A stretch of DNA of 64,000 nt from Phytopseudomonas dryadis. GTDB taxonomy: Bacteria > Pseudomonadota > Gammaproteobacteria > Pseudomonadales > Pseudomonadaceae. Shown piece after piece: positions 24,728 through 33,433 of this stretch (the first letter of the stretch is position 1; every line of letters begins with the position of its first letter). The stretch is taken from assembly GCF_004327355.1 (NCBI RefSeq), contig NZ_QJUM01000010.1, positions 1-64,000 of the forward strand. Reading direction: 5' to 3'. Below the pieces are notes generated by a model. The model did not search any database, was not told the DNA's origin, and saw only the letters and a program-made list of their open reading frames with translations. A program made the translations under genes and the position numbers.

Positions 24728-26737
24728 ATGACCCGATCCACCGACAGCAATACCACCCTCTCCCTTACCGCCCCCTCGCTGTCGGCGCTTTTCCCTGAAT
24801 CGCTGTCCGGCGATGAGGTGCTCAACACGCTGGGCGCACAAACCCTCTACGGTCTGAACGACGGTGCCTCTCTCACCCTGACCAGCGCTATCGCCACCCA
24901 CGTCACTACTACCCTGCACAACGACACGCAACTGCGCCCGTTTGATGCGCTGGTCGCCGAAGTCCGCCAACTCCCCGCCGACGCCACCGCCGAGCGCTAT
25001 CAACTTGTGCTAAGGCCATGGCTGTGGTGGCTGACCCTGGCGAGCAATAACCGGGTATTCCAGAACAAGACCACCGACGAGATCGTCACCGCCATCTTCG
25101 ACCTCCACGGCTTCAGCGACTACCAGCTCGAGCTCAACGCCAGCTATACCCCACGCGAATACTGCGTGCAATACGGCGAAACAGACTTCGCCTTCGTCTC
25201 GCGGCTGCTGGAGGAAGAAGGCATTTTCTGGTTCTTCACCCACGACGATGGCAAGCACACGCTGGTGCTCGGCGACAGCAACGACGCCTTCGTGCAGATC
25301 CCCAACGGGCCAACAGTCAAGTATCTGGGACAAAGACTGGGCGAGCGGGAGCTGCATGGGATTCGCTCTGGACAGGTGTGCCTGCAAGCGGTGGCCGGGG
25401 TTTATCGGGCGACGGATTATGAGTTCACCACGCCGACCACCTCGTTGTACGGCCAGGCCGAAGCGGTGGCCGGGCCGCGTTCGATCTATGAGCATCCGGG
25501 TGGTTACAACGCCAAGGCGCGCGGCGATGCGTTGACCAAACAGCGCGTCGATGGTTTGCGCAGCGAGGAAAAGCGTTTTGTCGGCGAAAGCGACTGCCGC
25601 TGGCTGGTTCCGGGGCACTGGTTCACCCTCGACGGTCACGACGATGCGAGCCTGAATATCGACTGGGTGGTGACGCGGGTCACCCATGACGTCAGCCATG
25701 AAAGCTATCGCAACCGCTTCGAAGCGATCCCCAAAGCCACGCCGTTTCGTCCGCAACGCAGCACACCGAAACCACGGACGCATTCACAGACTGCAATCGT
25801 CGTGGGCAAGTCCGGCGAGGATATCTGGACCGACCAGTACGGCCGCATCAAGATCCAGTTCCCCTGGGACCGCGACGGCAAGAACGATGAAACCAGTTCC
25901 TGCTGGGTGCGCGTGGTATTGCCCTGGAGCGGCAAGGGCTTCGGCATGCAGTTCATCCCGCGCATCGGCCAGGAAGTGATCGTGACCTTTATCGACGGCG
26001 ACCCGGATCGGCCGCTGGTCACGGGTTGCGTCTACAACGGCGACAACGCCCTGCCCTATGCCCTGCCGGCCAACCAGACGCAATCGGGGATCAAGACCCA
26101 GTCGTCCAAGGGTGGCGGCGGCTTCAACGAGCTGCGTTTCGAGGACAGGAAGGACGGCGAAGAGGTGTTCCTGCAGGCGCAGAAGGACTTCAACATCAAC
26201 GTACTCAACGACAGCACCGCCAGCGTGGGCCATGACGAGACCCTCACCGTGCAGAACGCCCGCACCCGCACGGTGAAGGAAGGCGACGAGACCATCACCC
26301 TGGAGAAGGGCAAGCGCACGGTGACCATCCAGACCGGCAGCGATAGCCTGGATGTGAAAGACTCCCGCACCCTGAAGGTCGGTGGCGACCAGACCCACAG
26401 CACCGGCGGCAATTATTCGCACAGGGTGACCGGCAACTACGAGCTGACCGTGGACGGCAACCTGACCATCAAGGTCGGTGGCACCCTGACCTTGCAAAGC
26501 ACTGGCGACCTGACCGCCAAGAGCGATGCCAACCTCACCACCCAGGCCGGCATGGCCCTGACCGACAAGGCCGGCACTTCGCTCACCAACCAGGCGGGCA
26601 CCTCCCTGGACAACAAGGCCGGCACCACCCTGACCAACGACGCCGGCATCAGCCTGACCAACAAGGCCGCCGCCGAACAGACCGTGGATGGCGGCGGCAT
26701 GCTGACCCTCAAGGGCGGCCTGGTAAAGGTGAATTGA
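24728..26737 (+). CDS. vgrG: type VI secretion spike protein VgrG (TssI)
   Basis: VgrG forms the trimeric spike on the Hcp tube and carries effectors. The 669-residue product has the gp27-like region (LRPWLWWLTLASNNRVFQNK, YCVQYGETDFAFVSRLLEEE). The gp5-OB region reads DQYGRIKIQFPWDRDGKNDE, then GFGMQFIPRIGQEVIVTFID. A C-terminal needle of short repeats begins around residue 495. The last ~60 residues are near-perfect decapeptide-like repeats (TDKAGTSLTNQAGTSLDNKA). There is no extra C-terminal enzymatic domain, so effectors must be loaded as separate proteins. The MORN-repeat gene begins 10 bp after its stop. Confidence 0.95.
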   Translation: MTRSTDSNTTLSLTAPSLSALFPESLSGDEVLNTLGAQTLYGLNDGASLTLTSAIATHVTTTLHNDTQLRPFDALVAEVRQLPADATAERYQLVLRPWLWWLTLASNNRVFQNKTTDEIVTAIFDLHGFSDYQLELNASYTPREYCVQYGETDFAFVSRLLEEEGIFWFFTHDDGKHTLVLGDSNDAFVQIPNGPTVKYLGQRLGERELHGIRSGQVCLQAVAGVYRATDYEFTTPTTSLYGQAEAVAGPRSIYEHPGGYNAKARGDALTKQRVDGLRSEEKRFVGESDCRWLVPGHWFTLDGHDDASLNIDWVVTRVTHDVSHESYRNRFEAIPKATPFRPQRSTPKPRTHSQTAIVVGKSGEDIWTDQYGRIKIQFPWDRDGKNDETSSCWVRVVLPWSGKGFGMQFIPRIGQEVIVTFIDGDPDRPLVTGCVYNGDNALPYALPANQTQSGIKTQSSKGGGGFNELRFEDRKDGEEVFLQAQKDFNINVLNDSTASVGHDETLTVQNARTRTVKEGDETITLEKGKRTVTIQTGSDSLDVKDSRTLKVGGDQTHSTGGNYSHRVTGNYELTVDGNLTIKVGGTLTLQSTGDLTAKSDANLTTQAGMALTDKAGTSLTNQAGTSLDNKAGTTLTNDAGISLTNKAAAEQTVDGGGMLTLKGGLVKVN

Positions 26738-26747
26738 GGAGTCAGGC

Positions 26748-27293
26748 ATGGGGCAGTCCGGCAAGCTCGATCTCACCCGCGGCGACAGCCGTATGCAGGG
26801 CCAGTTGCAGGATGGCCGACTGGACGGCCGTGTACGTATCGAGGAAGCGGGCCGGCCCCAGGCGCAGCTGAGCTACAGCCAGGGCGAGCTGGATGGGCCG
26901 GTTACCCTCTTCCATGCCAATGGCCAGGTATCGGCGCGATTGCCCTATGCACGCAGCAGGTTGCATGGCGTCGCCACCTATCATGCCGTGGAGGGCTGGC
27001 TGCAGCGCAAGGTGAATTACCGCCATGGCCTGATGCATGGCGAAGCCAGCAGCTACTTTCCGGATGGCAGCCTGGCGGAAGTCGAACACTATCGCGATGG
27101 CGTCCGGGATGGCGCCTGCCTGCGCTACCACGGCAACGGCCAGGTCGCGTTGCGCAGCCGATACGTGAATGGTCGATTGCTGGAGCCGGGACAAGCGTTC
27201 AGCAACGACGGTCGTCCCCTCGACGCCAAGGGCAAACCGCTCTCCAGGCTGCGCTGGTGGTTGAAGCAGCGCAGCGAATCGAGCGAAGCCTGA
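26748..27293 (+). CDS. MORN-repeat protein (YwqK-like) downstream of vgrG
   Basis: The 181-residue product contains at least four MORN-type repeats of the form G-x-L-x-G-x-(7)-G (GQLQDGRLDGRVRI, SQGELDGPVTLFHANGQ, RHGLMHGEASSYFPDGS, RDGVRDGACLRYHGNGQ). It lacks a signal peptide and ends in a basic tail. Proteins of this kind next to vgrG or DUF4280 genes are often named YwqK-family antitoxins or may help load cargo. Its ribosome site (GAGGAG) lies directly after the vgrG stop, so the two are co-transcribed. It converges with the DUF4280 gene; the stop codons abut. Confidence 0.7.
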   Translation: MGQSGKLDLTRGDSRMQGQLQDGRLDGRVRIEEAGRPQAQLSYSQGELDGPVTLFHANGQVSARLPYARSRLHGVATYHAVEGWLQRKVNYRHGLMHGEASSYFPDGSLAEVEHYRDGVRDGACLRYHGNGQVALRSRYVNGRLLEPGQAFSNDGRPLDAKGKPLSRLRWWLKQRSESSEA

Positions 27294-27689
27294 TCAGGGA
27301 ATCAGCATCTGCACCTGGCCCGGCATCTGGATCTTGATCACCCCGCCCCAGGTGCACATCAGCGTGCTGTTGGCATCCAGCGCCGGCATGTTACCCAGCA
27401 GCAGGGTCGGCGGCCCGCCGGGAATCCAGGGCGTGGCCGTGGCCGGAAGGCACGGCATGGGCGTCAATACGCCCAGTGCGGCCGCCGTGGCGGCGGCCAC
27501 CATCGGATTGGCCAGGCTCTGGCACAGGCCGAAGGTAGAAATATTCACCAGCGGGATATGATCCATGATGTTCGCCGCAGGCATGCCTGCCGTGAGCATC
27601 CGGTTGCCGGGCAATACGTTCAGCACCGCAGGTGCGGCACCGAAGCTGCATTGCATCACCGCGCACGCACACACTTGTGGGCAGCCCAT
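27294..27689 (-). CDS. DUF4280 PAAR-like spike-tip protein
   Basis: The 131-residue product is a DUF4280 protein: CACAVMQCSFGAAPAVLNVL, NIMDHIPLVNISTFGLCQSL and PTLLLGNMPALDANSTLMCT. DUF4280 is related to PAAR and is expected to sharpen the VgrG tip, and often recruits effectors. Several cysteines (residues ~3, 7, 9, 14 and near the C-terminus) could hold a metal ion at the apex, as in PAAR tips. It is encoded opposite to vgrG and stops one base from the MORN gene stop. No toxin domain is fused. Confidence 0.8.
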   Translation of the reverse strand: MGCPQVCACAVMQCSFGAAPAVLNVLPGNRMLTAGMPAANIMDHIPLVNISTFGLCQSLANPMVAAATAAALGVLTPMPCLPATATPWIPGGPPTLLLGNMPALDANSTLMCTWGGVIKIQMPGQVQMLIP

Positions 27690-27719
27690 GGAGCAACGTC
27701 CTGGTAGGGAAAGGCTGTC

Positions 27720-28015
27720 TAAACATAGTACAAGTTGCCTGGCGCGAGCCTCATTTCGCTGGCCTGACGCAGCTTACGCATCTCACGCTCCAGTCCCTTA
27801 ATCCGCTAGCGTTTGCTGCTGGCCTGACCTTCACGCTTGCGATTGTCGCGTTCGGCCTGGCGCATCCAGCGGCGCAGTGTTGCGGCGGTACAACCAATCC
27901 TGGCGGCAATTGAGCAGATCACCGTCCACGCCGCCCCATGCTCGTCTTGATGCTCCAGCAGCAAACCAAGCGTTCGCTCGCGGACTCACGGGGAATACTC
28001 CGTTGCTGTCTTCAT
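27720..28015 (-). pseudogene. IS3-family transposase OrfA remnant
   Basis: Reading leftward from ATG 28015 gives KTATEYSP followed by a stop. The sense then continues in neighbouring frames as RERTLGLLLEHQDEHGAAW-, AARIGCTAATLRRWMRQAER and, near 27790-27730, KGLEREMRKLRQ. This is the helix-turn-helix and leucine-zipper part of IS3-group OrfA. Several frame breaks make it inactive, and no OrfB follows. It separates the T6SS island from the MFS transporter gene. Confidence 0.65.
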
Positions 28016-28067
28016 GGCTCCATCCGCTCAAGAACTGGAGCCTCCGGGAAGGCCAGGCTGATTCAAG

Positions 28068-29369
28068 TCAACGCACAATGGCTTCTTTGCGCCATACCAA
28101 CATCAGCACGCATATGAACGAGGTGAATGCCAGCACCGAATAGAACACCGCCAACGGCCACCAGAGTCCTCCGGCTTGCCCGGCGATCAGCGTCCCGAGC
28201 ATGGGCGTTGTGCCGCCGATCAGAGCGCCGCAAGCCTGGTAGGCCAAGGAAATACCCGAGTAACGTTGGTGCAACGGGAAAATGTTGACGATGTAGCCGG
28301 CGATCACTGCGTAGAACGCTGACGAGAAAATCTTCGTCAACGAGATCCCCAGGATGATCATCAGACTCTGCCCGGTTTCGACCAAGCTGAACATCACATA
28401 CGGCACCAGCATACTCATTCCCGAGGTGATCAGCAGGAACCGTCCCGCGCCGACCTTGTCGGCTAGCCATGCGGCGATCGGCTGGTTGATCAGTTGCACG
28501 ATGGCAACCACCGACAGGCATTCGAGGATCACGGAGCTTTTAATCCCCAGGTACTGAGTGCTGTAAGCAATCATGAAGGTGTTGGTGAAGTAGGCGGACG
28601 AAATACCGATGGTGCACGCGCCCATCACCAGCAGCACCAACGGCCAAGAATCACGCAGCACCACCTTGACCGGCGACTGCAGCGGTACATCAGCAGCCAG
28701 TTTATTGGCTTCGAACTCCGGCGATTCGTGAACACCACGGCGAATCACAAACGCCAGCAGCAGCAACACCACACTGCCTATAAACGGCAGGCGCCAACCC
28801 CAGGCGTACATGTCCTCTTCTGGCATGGCGCTGATGTAGCGGAAGGCAATCAGAGCCAAGATCAATCCTGCCGGGCTACCTAATTGGGCAAAGGAAGCAT
28901 AGAAGCTCTTTTTCCCCTCTGGCGCGTGCTCGCTCGCCAACAACACCGCCCCGCCCCACTCACCGCCGACCGCGATACCTTGACAGATGCGCAATAGCAC
29001 CAAAAGCACCGGCGCCAGCATGCCTGCCTGCTCGTAAGACGGCAGCAAGCCGATACCAACTGTAGAAGCTCCCATCAGAAACAGCGTGAGGATCAGCGAA
29101 TACTTGCGCCCATAACGATCACCCAAGTGGCCGAAAATTATCCCTCCCAGAGGTCTCGCGACAAAACCCACCGCCAGCGTCGCGAACGAAGAAAGCGTAC
29201 CCACCAGTTGGCTACTTCCAGGGAAAAATACATGGCTGAAGATCAACGCCGAAGCCGTCGCGTAAATGTAGAAGTCGAACCATTCGATCAAGGTGCCGAG
29301 AAATGAACCAGCCGCGGCTCTGACAGGTTGGCGTGTCTTAGAGCACACCGGTATGGAGGTGGATGACAT
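28068..29369 (-). CDS. MFS transporter, metabolite:H+ symporter (MHS) type
   Basis: This is a proton-coupled organic-anion/compatible-solute type importer in the inner membrane. The 433-residue product has twelve hydrophobic segments and MHS-family signatures: GTLIEWFDFYIYATASALIF near the start, GHLGDRYGRKYSL between helices 2 and 3, and RICQGIAVGGEWGGAVLLAS. ATG 29369 is preferred over the upstream ATG 29393 because GGGAG lies five bases before it. The amidase gene is 99 bp upstream on the same strand, so uptake and hydrolysis of one amide-containing compound is the likely pathway. The substrate is unknown. Confidence 0.88.
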   Translation of the reverse strand: MSSTSIPVCSKTRQPVRAAAGSFLGTLIEWFDFYIYATASALIFSHVFFPGSSQLVGTLSSFATLAVGFVARPLGGIIFGHLGDRYGRKYSLILTLFLMGASTVGIGLLPSYEQAGMLAPVLLVLLRICQGIAVGGEWGGAVLLASEHAPEGKKSFYASFAQLGSPAGLILALIAFRYISAMPEEDMYAWGWRLPFIGSVVLLLLAFVIRRGVHESPEFEANKLAADVPLQSPVKVVLRDSWPLVLLVMGACTIGISSAYFTNTFMIAYSTQYLGIKSSVILECLSVVAIVQLINQPIAAWLADKVGAGRFLLITSGMSMLVPYVMFSLVETGQSLMIILGISLTKIFSSAFYAVIAGYIVNIFPLHQRYSGISLAYQACGALIGGTTPMLGTLIAGQAGGLWWPLAVFYSVLAFTSFICVLMLVWRKEAIVR

Positions 29370-29468
29370 ACAAGCTCCCGATAGTTTTGGCATTTTTGTA
29401 AGAGGAACCCAGCTGGCGAGTCGAGGCGTCTATATGCGCGTTGCCAGCATTGAGATTGATCAGATCGG

Positions 29469-30887
29469 TTAGCCCTGGGTGTACGGTTTGCTGGCGGTTT
29501 CAAAAGCCTGCGCCAGCTTGAGCAGGGTCAATTCATCGCGGTATCGCCCAATGATTTGCAGGCCCACCGGCAACCCCTGCTCAGTGAAACCGCAGGGCAA
29601 TGACATCGCCGGGTGACCGGTCAAGGTGATCAACGAGCACGAATCCATCCACTCGATGTAGTTGTGCATTTCCTGCTCGCCAATTCGCTCAACGAATGGC
29701 TGATCGACCGGGAAAGGCAATACCTGACTGACCGGGGCGATAATGAAGTCATAGGTCTCAAGCAACTGTTGAGTGTCGCGGAACAAGCGCGCACGCCGTT
29801 GCTCAGCGCTGATCACGTCCTGTGCGCTGAAGGTACTTGCCAGCTCGATATTCCAGATCAGCGTGCCTTTAAGCTGGTCACGGTGGGTCTGCAACAGGCT
29901 CGCGTAACCGCTGGCGTAGGTCATGGCCCGCAGGACTTGGAAAGCGTGGGAGGCGCCGCTGAAATCGGGCTCGGCATGTTCGACGAGGCATCCCATGTCA
30001 GCAAGACGCTTGGCACCCTGGTCAATGATGGCGCGCACCGGCGCCGCTACCGGCAAGCCGCCCAGGTCGGGACTGTAGGCAATACGCGCGCCCTTGAAAT
30101 CAGCGCTCAAGTCTTGACGATAGAGCGTACCGGGCTGATCGATGCTCAATGGATCTCGACGATCCGGGCCGGCGATCACGCTGAGCAAGAGCGCGACGTC
30201 GGCAACGCAGCGCCCCATGGGACCAGCAGCGGTCACTTGGCCAAAGCTGTTGGGATTGGGCCAGATCGGCACCCGACCGATCGATGGGCGCAGGCCGACG
30301 ATATTGCAGAAGCTCGCCGGGTTACGCAGCGAACCGCCCATGTCGGTACCGTCGGCCAAGGCAACCATGCCGGTCGCCAATGCGACTGCGGCGCCGCCAC
30401 TGCTGCCGCCGCAGGTCAGCGTGTGGTCATAGGGATTACGAGTGACACCGAAGACCTCGTTGAATGTCTGCGAACCGGCCCCGAACTCCGGGAGGTTGGT
30501 TTTACCCAGCAGAATCGACCCTGCCTCGGCCTGGCGACTAACGATCAACGAGTCGACTTGAGGGACATGATCGGCATACACCTTTGAGCCCCAAGTGGTG
30601 CGCATGCCTGCCGTCAGAAAAGAGTCTTTATGCGCCAGAGGCAAACCATGCAATGCCCCCAGCGGCTCGCCTCTGCTCTGGCGGCGGTCAGCTTCGTCAG
30701 CTTTTCTCAAGGCGCCCTCGGCATCCACCGTTACCAGCGCATTGAGGACGGGATTGAGAGCGTCGATCTGCTGCAGGCAGGCTTCGGTCAGCTCGCGGGC
30801 GGACAAGTGTCCGGAGCGGATTTGCGCGGCTTGCTCGCAGGCCGATTTCATCAAGAGTTCGGGAGAGTTCGATACTGTCATATTCAC
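29469..30887 (-). CDS. amidase-signature family hydrolase
   Basis: This is a cytoplasmic amide hydrolase of the amidase-signature family. The 472-residue product shows the Ser-cisSer-Lys triad: Lys87 in GLPLAHKDSF, Ser162 in CGGSSGGAAVALA and Ser186 in DGTDMGGSLRNPASF. The distance of 24 residues between the serines is that of the family. GatA is unlikely, because no gatB or gatC is adjacent and there is an MHS transporter downstream instead. GTG 30887 and ATG 30881 are both possible starts; neither has a strong ribosome site. The gene is divergent from an IclR regulator with a palindrome between them. Confidence 0.85.
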   Translation of the reverse strand: MNMTVSNSPELLMKSACEQAAQIRSGHLSARELTEACLQQIDALNPVLNALVTVDAEGALRKADEADRRQSRGEPLGALHGLPLAHKDSFLTAGMRTTWGSKVYADHVPQVDSLIVSRQAEAGSILLGKTNLPEFGAGSQTFNEVFGVTRNPYDHTLTCGGSSGGAAVALATGMVALADGTDMGGSLRNPASFCNIVGLRPSIGRVPIWPNPNSFGQVTAAGPMGRCVADVALLLSVIAGPDRRDPLSIDQPGTLYRQDLSADFKGARIAYSPDLGGLPVAAPVRAIIDQGAKRLADMGCLVEHAEPDFSGASHAFQVLRAMTYASGYASLLQTHRDQLKGTLIWNIELASTFSAQDVISAEQRRARLFRDTQQLLETYDFIIAPVSQVLPFPVDQPFVERIGEQEMHNYIEWMDSCSLITLTGHPAMSLPCGFTEQGLPVGLQIIGRYRDELTLLKLAQAFETASKPYTQG

Positions 30888-30893
30888 TCAAAT

Positions 30894-30910
30894 GTATCGA
30901 ATTACGATAC
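30894..30910. promoter_or_regulatory. perfect 17-bp palindrome, probable IclR-family operator
   Basis: GTATCG-AATTA-CGATAC is a perfect inverted repeat of six-base arms. It lies seven bases upstream of the amidase start and about 110 bp upstream of the IclR-type gene. A partial copy of the arm (TTCGATACTG) lies at about 30869-30878, inside the start of the amidase gene. IclR-family proteins bind palindromes of about this size. Its closeness to the amidase start fits control of the amidase/transporter operon. Binding is inferred. Confidence 0.55.
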
Positions 30911-31023
30911 TTTATGTTGTAATGTGGTACCTTTTATATCCCTGAGCGTGCCCCAGGTCAACATGCGTTATCCTGTTTCGCGCTTGTCTCGACGCACGGC
31001 ACGCCGAAAACTGGAGGGACGCT

Positions 31024-31800
31024 GTGTCCACAAAAGAATTGAAAAACCTCAATCCACAGTTCATCGCCACCCTCGAAAAAGGCATTCGGGTACTGGAGAT
31101 GTTTCGCAATGGACAGGCGTCCATCGGTCTGACTGAACTGGCGGAAAGCAGCCAGATGACCAAGAGCGCTGCACAGCGCTTTACCTACACCTGGTGTGAG
31201 CTTGGCTACCTGACCAAGGACGAACGTTCCCGGCGTTACAGCCTGACGCACAAGGCTCTCGAACTGGGCTTCCTATACCTCAACGCAGACCCACTGATCA
31301 GCCGCGCCCTGCCCTTGCTCAAGCAGATCCGCGAACGCTGCAGCCTCACCGTCAACTTGAGTGTGCTCAGTGAGCACGACATCGTTTATGTGATGCGCAT
31401 ACCCGGTAATCACCAGACCTTCGCTGAAATGCTCCCAGGGCGACGGATGCCCGCCTGGTGCACGTCGGCTGGGCGCGTATTACTGTCGGCGCTACCCGAT
31501 CAGCAAATTCGCGACAGCCTCGCCGCCACCCAGCCCACCGCGTTTACGCCCCGCACCCAGACTGATCGCGAAGTGTTGTTCGAGCAGATCATCGCCGCCC
31601 GCCAGAACGGGTACGCGATCACCAGTGATCAAGTGTTGATTGGGCAGGTCGGTATCGCGGCACCGATTCGCAACGTGCATTTCCAGACGGTCGCGTCGGT
31701 CAACATCACGGCGCAGTTGAGCAATTGGCCGGAGCAAAAGGTAATCGAGGAGCTCGCGCCTATTTTGCTGGAGGTTACGCAGGCAGTGACGGTAGGCTGA
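31024..31800 (+). CDS. IclR-family transcriptional regulator
   Basis: The 258-residue product has an N-terminal winged helix-turn-helix (IGLTELAESSQMTKSAAQRF, then RRYSLTHKALELGFLYL) and the IclR effector domain (MLPGRRMPAWCTSAGRVLLS, NGYAITSDQVLIGQVGIAAP). The start is a GTG at 31024 with GGAGG seven bases upstream. It is divergent from the amidase/MHS pair, which it very probably controls through the palindrome at 30894-30910. The effector is likely the transported compound or its hydrolysis product. Confidence 0.9.
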   Translation: MSTKELKNLNPQFIATLEKGIRVLEMFRNGQASIGLTELAESSQMTKSAAQRFTYTWCELGYLTKDERSRRYSLTHKALELGFLYLNADPLISRALPLLKQIRERCSLTVNLSVLSEHDIVYVMRIPGNHQTFAEMLPGRRMPAWCTSAGRVLLSALPDQQIRDSLAATQPTAFTPRTQTDREVLFEQIIAARQNGYAITSDQVLIGQVGIAAPIRNVHFQTVASVNITAQLSNWPEQKVIEELAPILLEVTQAVTVG

Positions 31801-31921
31801 CGCGCCTGCTCGAAGGCCATCGTGGACAGGTGATGAACGGCTCGTCAATCGCCCCCTGGATGGTCAGTAAGATGGCCCCATGCCGCCGACAAGGCCGCTT
31901 CAATCCATAGGAGGCTTCATC

Positions 31922-32653
31922 ATGCTGGCTATCCGTAAAGCGACCGATCGTGGCCACGCCGACCATGGCTGGCTCAAGTCCTTCCACACCTTTTCCTTCG
32001 CCGACTATTACGATCCGCGGCAAAGGGGTTTCTCCGACCTGCTGGTGATCAACGACGACAGCGTGGCGCCGGCCAAGGGTTTCGCTCAGCACCCGCACCG
32101 CAACATGGAAATCTTCTCCTACGTACTGCAGGGCGCCCTGGAACACAAGGACAGCCTGGGCAACGGCTCGGTGATCCGTCCCGGCGACGTGCAGTTGATA
32201 AGCGCCGGCAGCGGCGTGACCCATAGCGAGTACAACCACTCGGCCAGCGAACCGGTGCACTTCCTGCAGATCTGGATCGTGCCCAATGTGCGCCAGGCCG
32301 AACCGCGCTACCAGCAGGAGCACTTCAGCACCGAGCAGAAACGCGGCCGGCTGTGCCTGATCATCTCCCCGGACGGGGCCGCTGGTTCCTTGCAGGTGCG
32401 CCAGCAGGCACGGGTCTACGCCGGCTTGTTCGACGGCGCCGAGCAGGCCAGCCTGACCCTGGACGAGCATCGCTACGCCTACGTTCACGTGGCCACTGGC
32501 AGTGTCGAGCTCAACGGCCAGCGGCTGCAGGCAGGTGATGGTGCGCGCCTGCGCGGCGTCCGCGAGATCGACCTCCGCGGCGGCGAGCAGGCCGAAGCGC
32601 GCCAACGAGCTGCCATCACTGTCCTGATGCGCCTATCGGTAGCCCGGCGTTGA
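31922..32653 (+). CDS. pirin-family protein (bicupin)
   Basis: The 243-residue product is a YhhW/pirin-type bicupin. Metal ligands match the family exactly: His57 and His59 in QHPHRNMEIF, and His101 and Glu103 in GVTHSEYNHS. Some pirins act as quercetin dioxygenases; the role here is unknown. The start at ATG 31922 is set by an AGGAGG site; an in-frame ATG at 31880 lacks one. The last few codons and the stop codon lie inside the first copy of a 96-bp repeat, so the C-terminal residues SVARR come from repeat sequence. Confidence 0.9.
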   Translation: MLAIRKATDRGHADHGWLKSFHTFSFADYYDPRQRGFSDLLVINDDSVAPAKGFAQHPHRNMEIFSYVLQGALEHKDSLGNGSVIRPGDVQLISAGSGVTHSEYNHSASEPVHFLQIWIVPNVRQAEPRYQQEHFSTEQKRGRLCLIISPDGAAGSLQVRQQARVYAGLFDGAEQASLTLDEHRYAYVHVATGSVELNGQRLQAGDGARLRGVREIDLRGGEQAEARQRAAITVLMRLSVARR

Positions 32654-32812
32654 GCGAAGCGATACCCGGGAACGTATTCCCTGGGTATCGCTGCGCTCAA
32701 CCACAGGCTACGGGCTGTCCTGACGCGCACATCGGTAGCCCGGCGTTGAGCGAAGCGATACCCGGGAGCGTATTCCCTGGGTATCGCTTCGCTCAACCAC
32801 AGGCTACGGGCT
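32620..32812. repeat. two tandem copies of a 96-bp unit containing a long imperfect palindrome
   Basis: Each unit holds a 78-bp imperfect palindrome (copy 1 at 32639-32716, copy 2 at 32735-32812). It begins GTAGCCCGGCGTTGAGCGAA and ends GCTCAACCACAGGCTACGGG. The 18-base joints also match (GTCCTGATGCGCCTATCG before copy 1, GTCCTGACGCGCACATCG between the copies), so the repeat period is 96 bp. Related GTAGCC-GGTTGAGCGCAGCGAT elements occur at 46651 and 46956. The palindromes could fold as large hairpins after the pirin gene and act as a terminator. Confidence 0.85.
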
Positions 32813-32919
32813 CGGAGGCTATTGGCCGGTTTGCTGGCACGCCTCTAGGCGCTCCCAGGTCGCTGCCTTAGAATGAATATCCGCCGCCTACCGGCCATCT
32901 GCTCAGTCGGAAACACCCT

Positions 32920-33423
32920 ATGCGCTGGTTGCTCGCCCTGCTCTGCTTCACGCTCTCTTGCGCGGGTCATGCCGCCACAGCGCCCGCCTCGACTGCAGCG
33001 ACCGTCGACAAGGTGCTGGTGGAGAAGGCGCAGCGCCGGCTGCACCTGATCAGCCGCGGTGAAACGCTCAAGTCCTACCGTATTTCCCTGGGCAAGCAGC
33101 CGCTCGGCGCCAAGCAGTACGAAGGCGACAAACGCACGCCGGAAGGTTTCTACTGGATCGACTGGCGCCGCCCCAGCGAGAAGTACCAGTTGTCCATGCA
33201 CATCTCCTACCCCAACGCCCGCGACCAGGCCCAGGCGAAAGCCGCCGGCGTGAAGCCGGGCAGCATGATCATGATCCACGGCACGCCCTTGGATGAGGAA
33301 TACCCCGAGTGGTTCTTCCACACCCTGGACTGGACCGAAGGCTGCATCGCCCTGAAGAACGCCGACATGCGCGAGGTCTGGGCCCTGGTCAAGGACGGCA
33401 CGCTGATCGAGATCCGGCCCTGA
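32920..33423 (+). CDS. YafK-like L,D-transpeptidase-fold protein
   Basis: The 167-residue product is exported (signal peptide ending AGHAA) and has one YkuD catalytic domain. The motif reads His120-Gly (IHGTPLDEEYP) and then DWTEGCIAL with Cys142 as nucleophile. The TEGC/DWT form is that of YafK/DpaA-like proteins rather than Ldt cross-linking enzymes. DpaA-type members cut the link between peptidoglycan and lipoprotein; other YkuD proteins make 3-3 links. Which applies here is not settled by sequence. The ribosome site is weak. It converges with the T2SS operon end (10 bp apart). Confidence 0.87.
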   Translation: MRWLLALLCFTLSCAGHAATAPASTAATVDKVLVEKAQRRLHLISRGETLKSYRISLGKQPLGAKQYEGDKRTPEGFYWIDWRRPSEKYQLSMHISYPNARDQAQAKAAGVKPGSMIMIHGTPLDEEYPEWFFHTLDWTEGCIALKNADMREVWALVKDGTLIEIRP

Positions 33424-33433
33424 GGCAGCGCGG

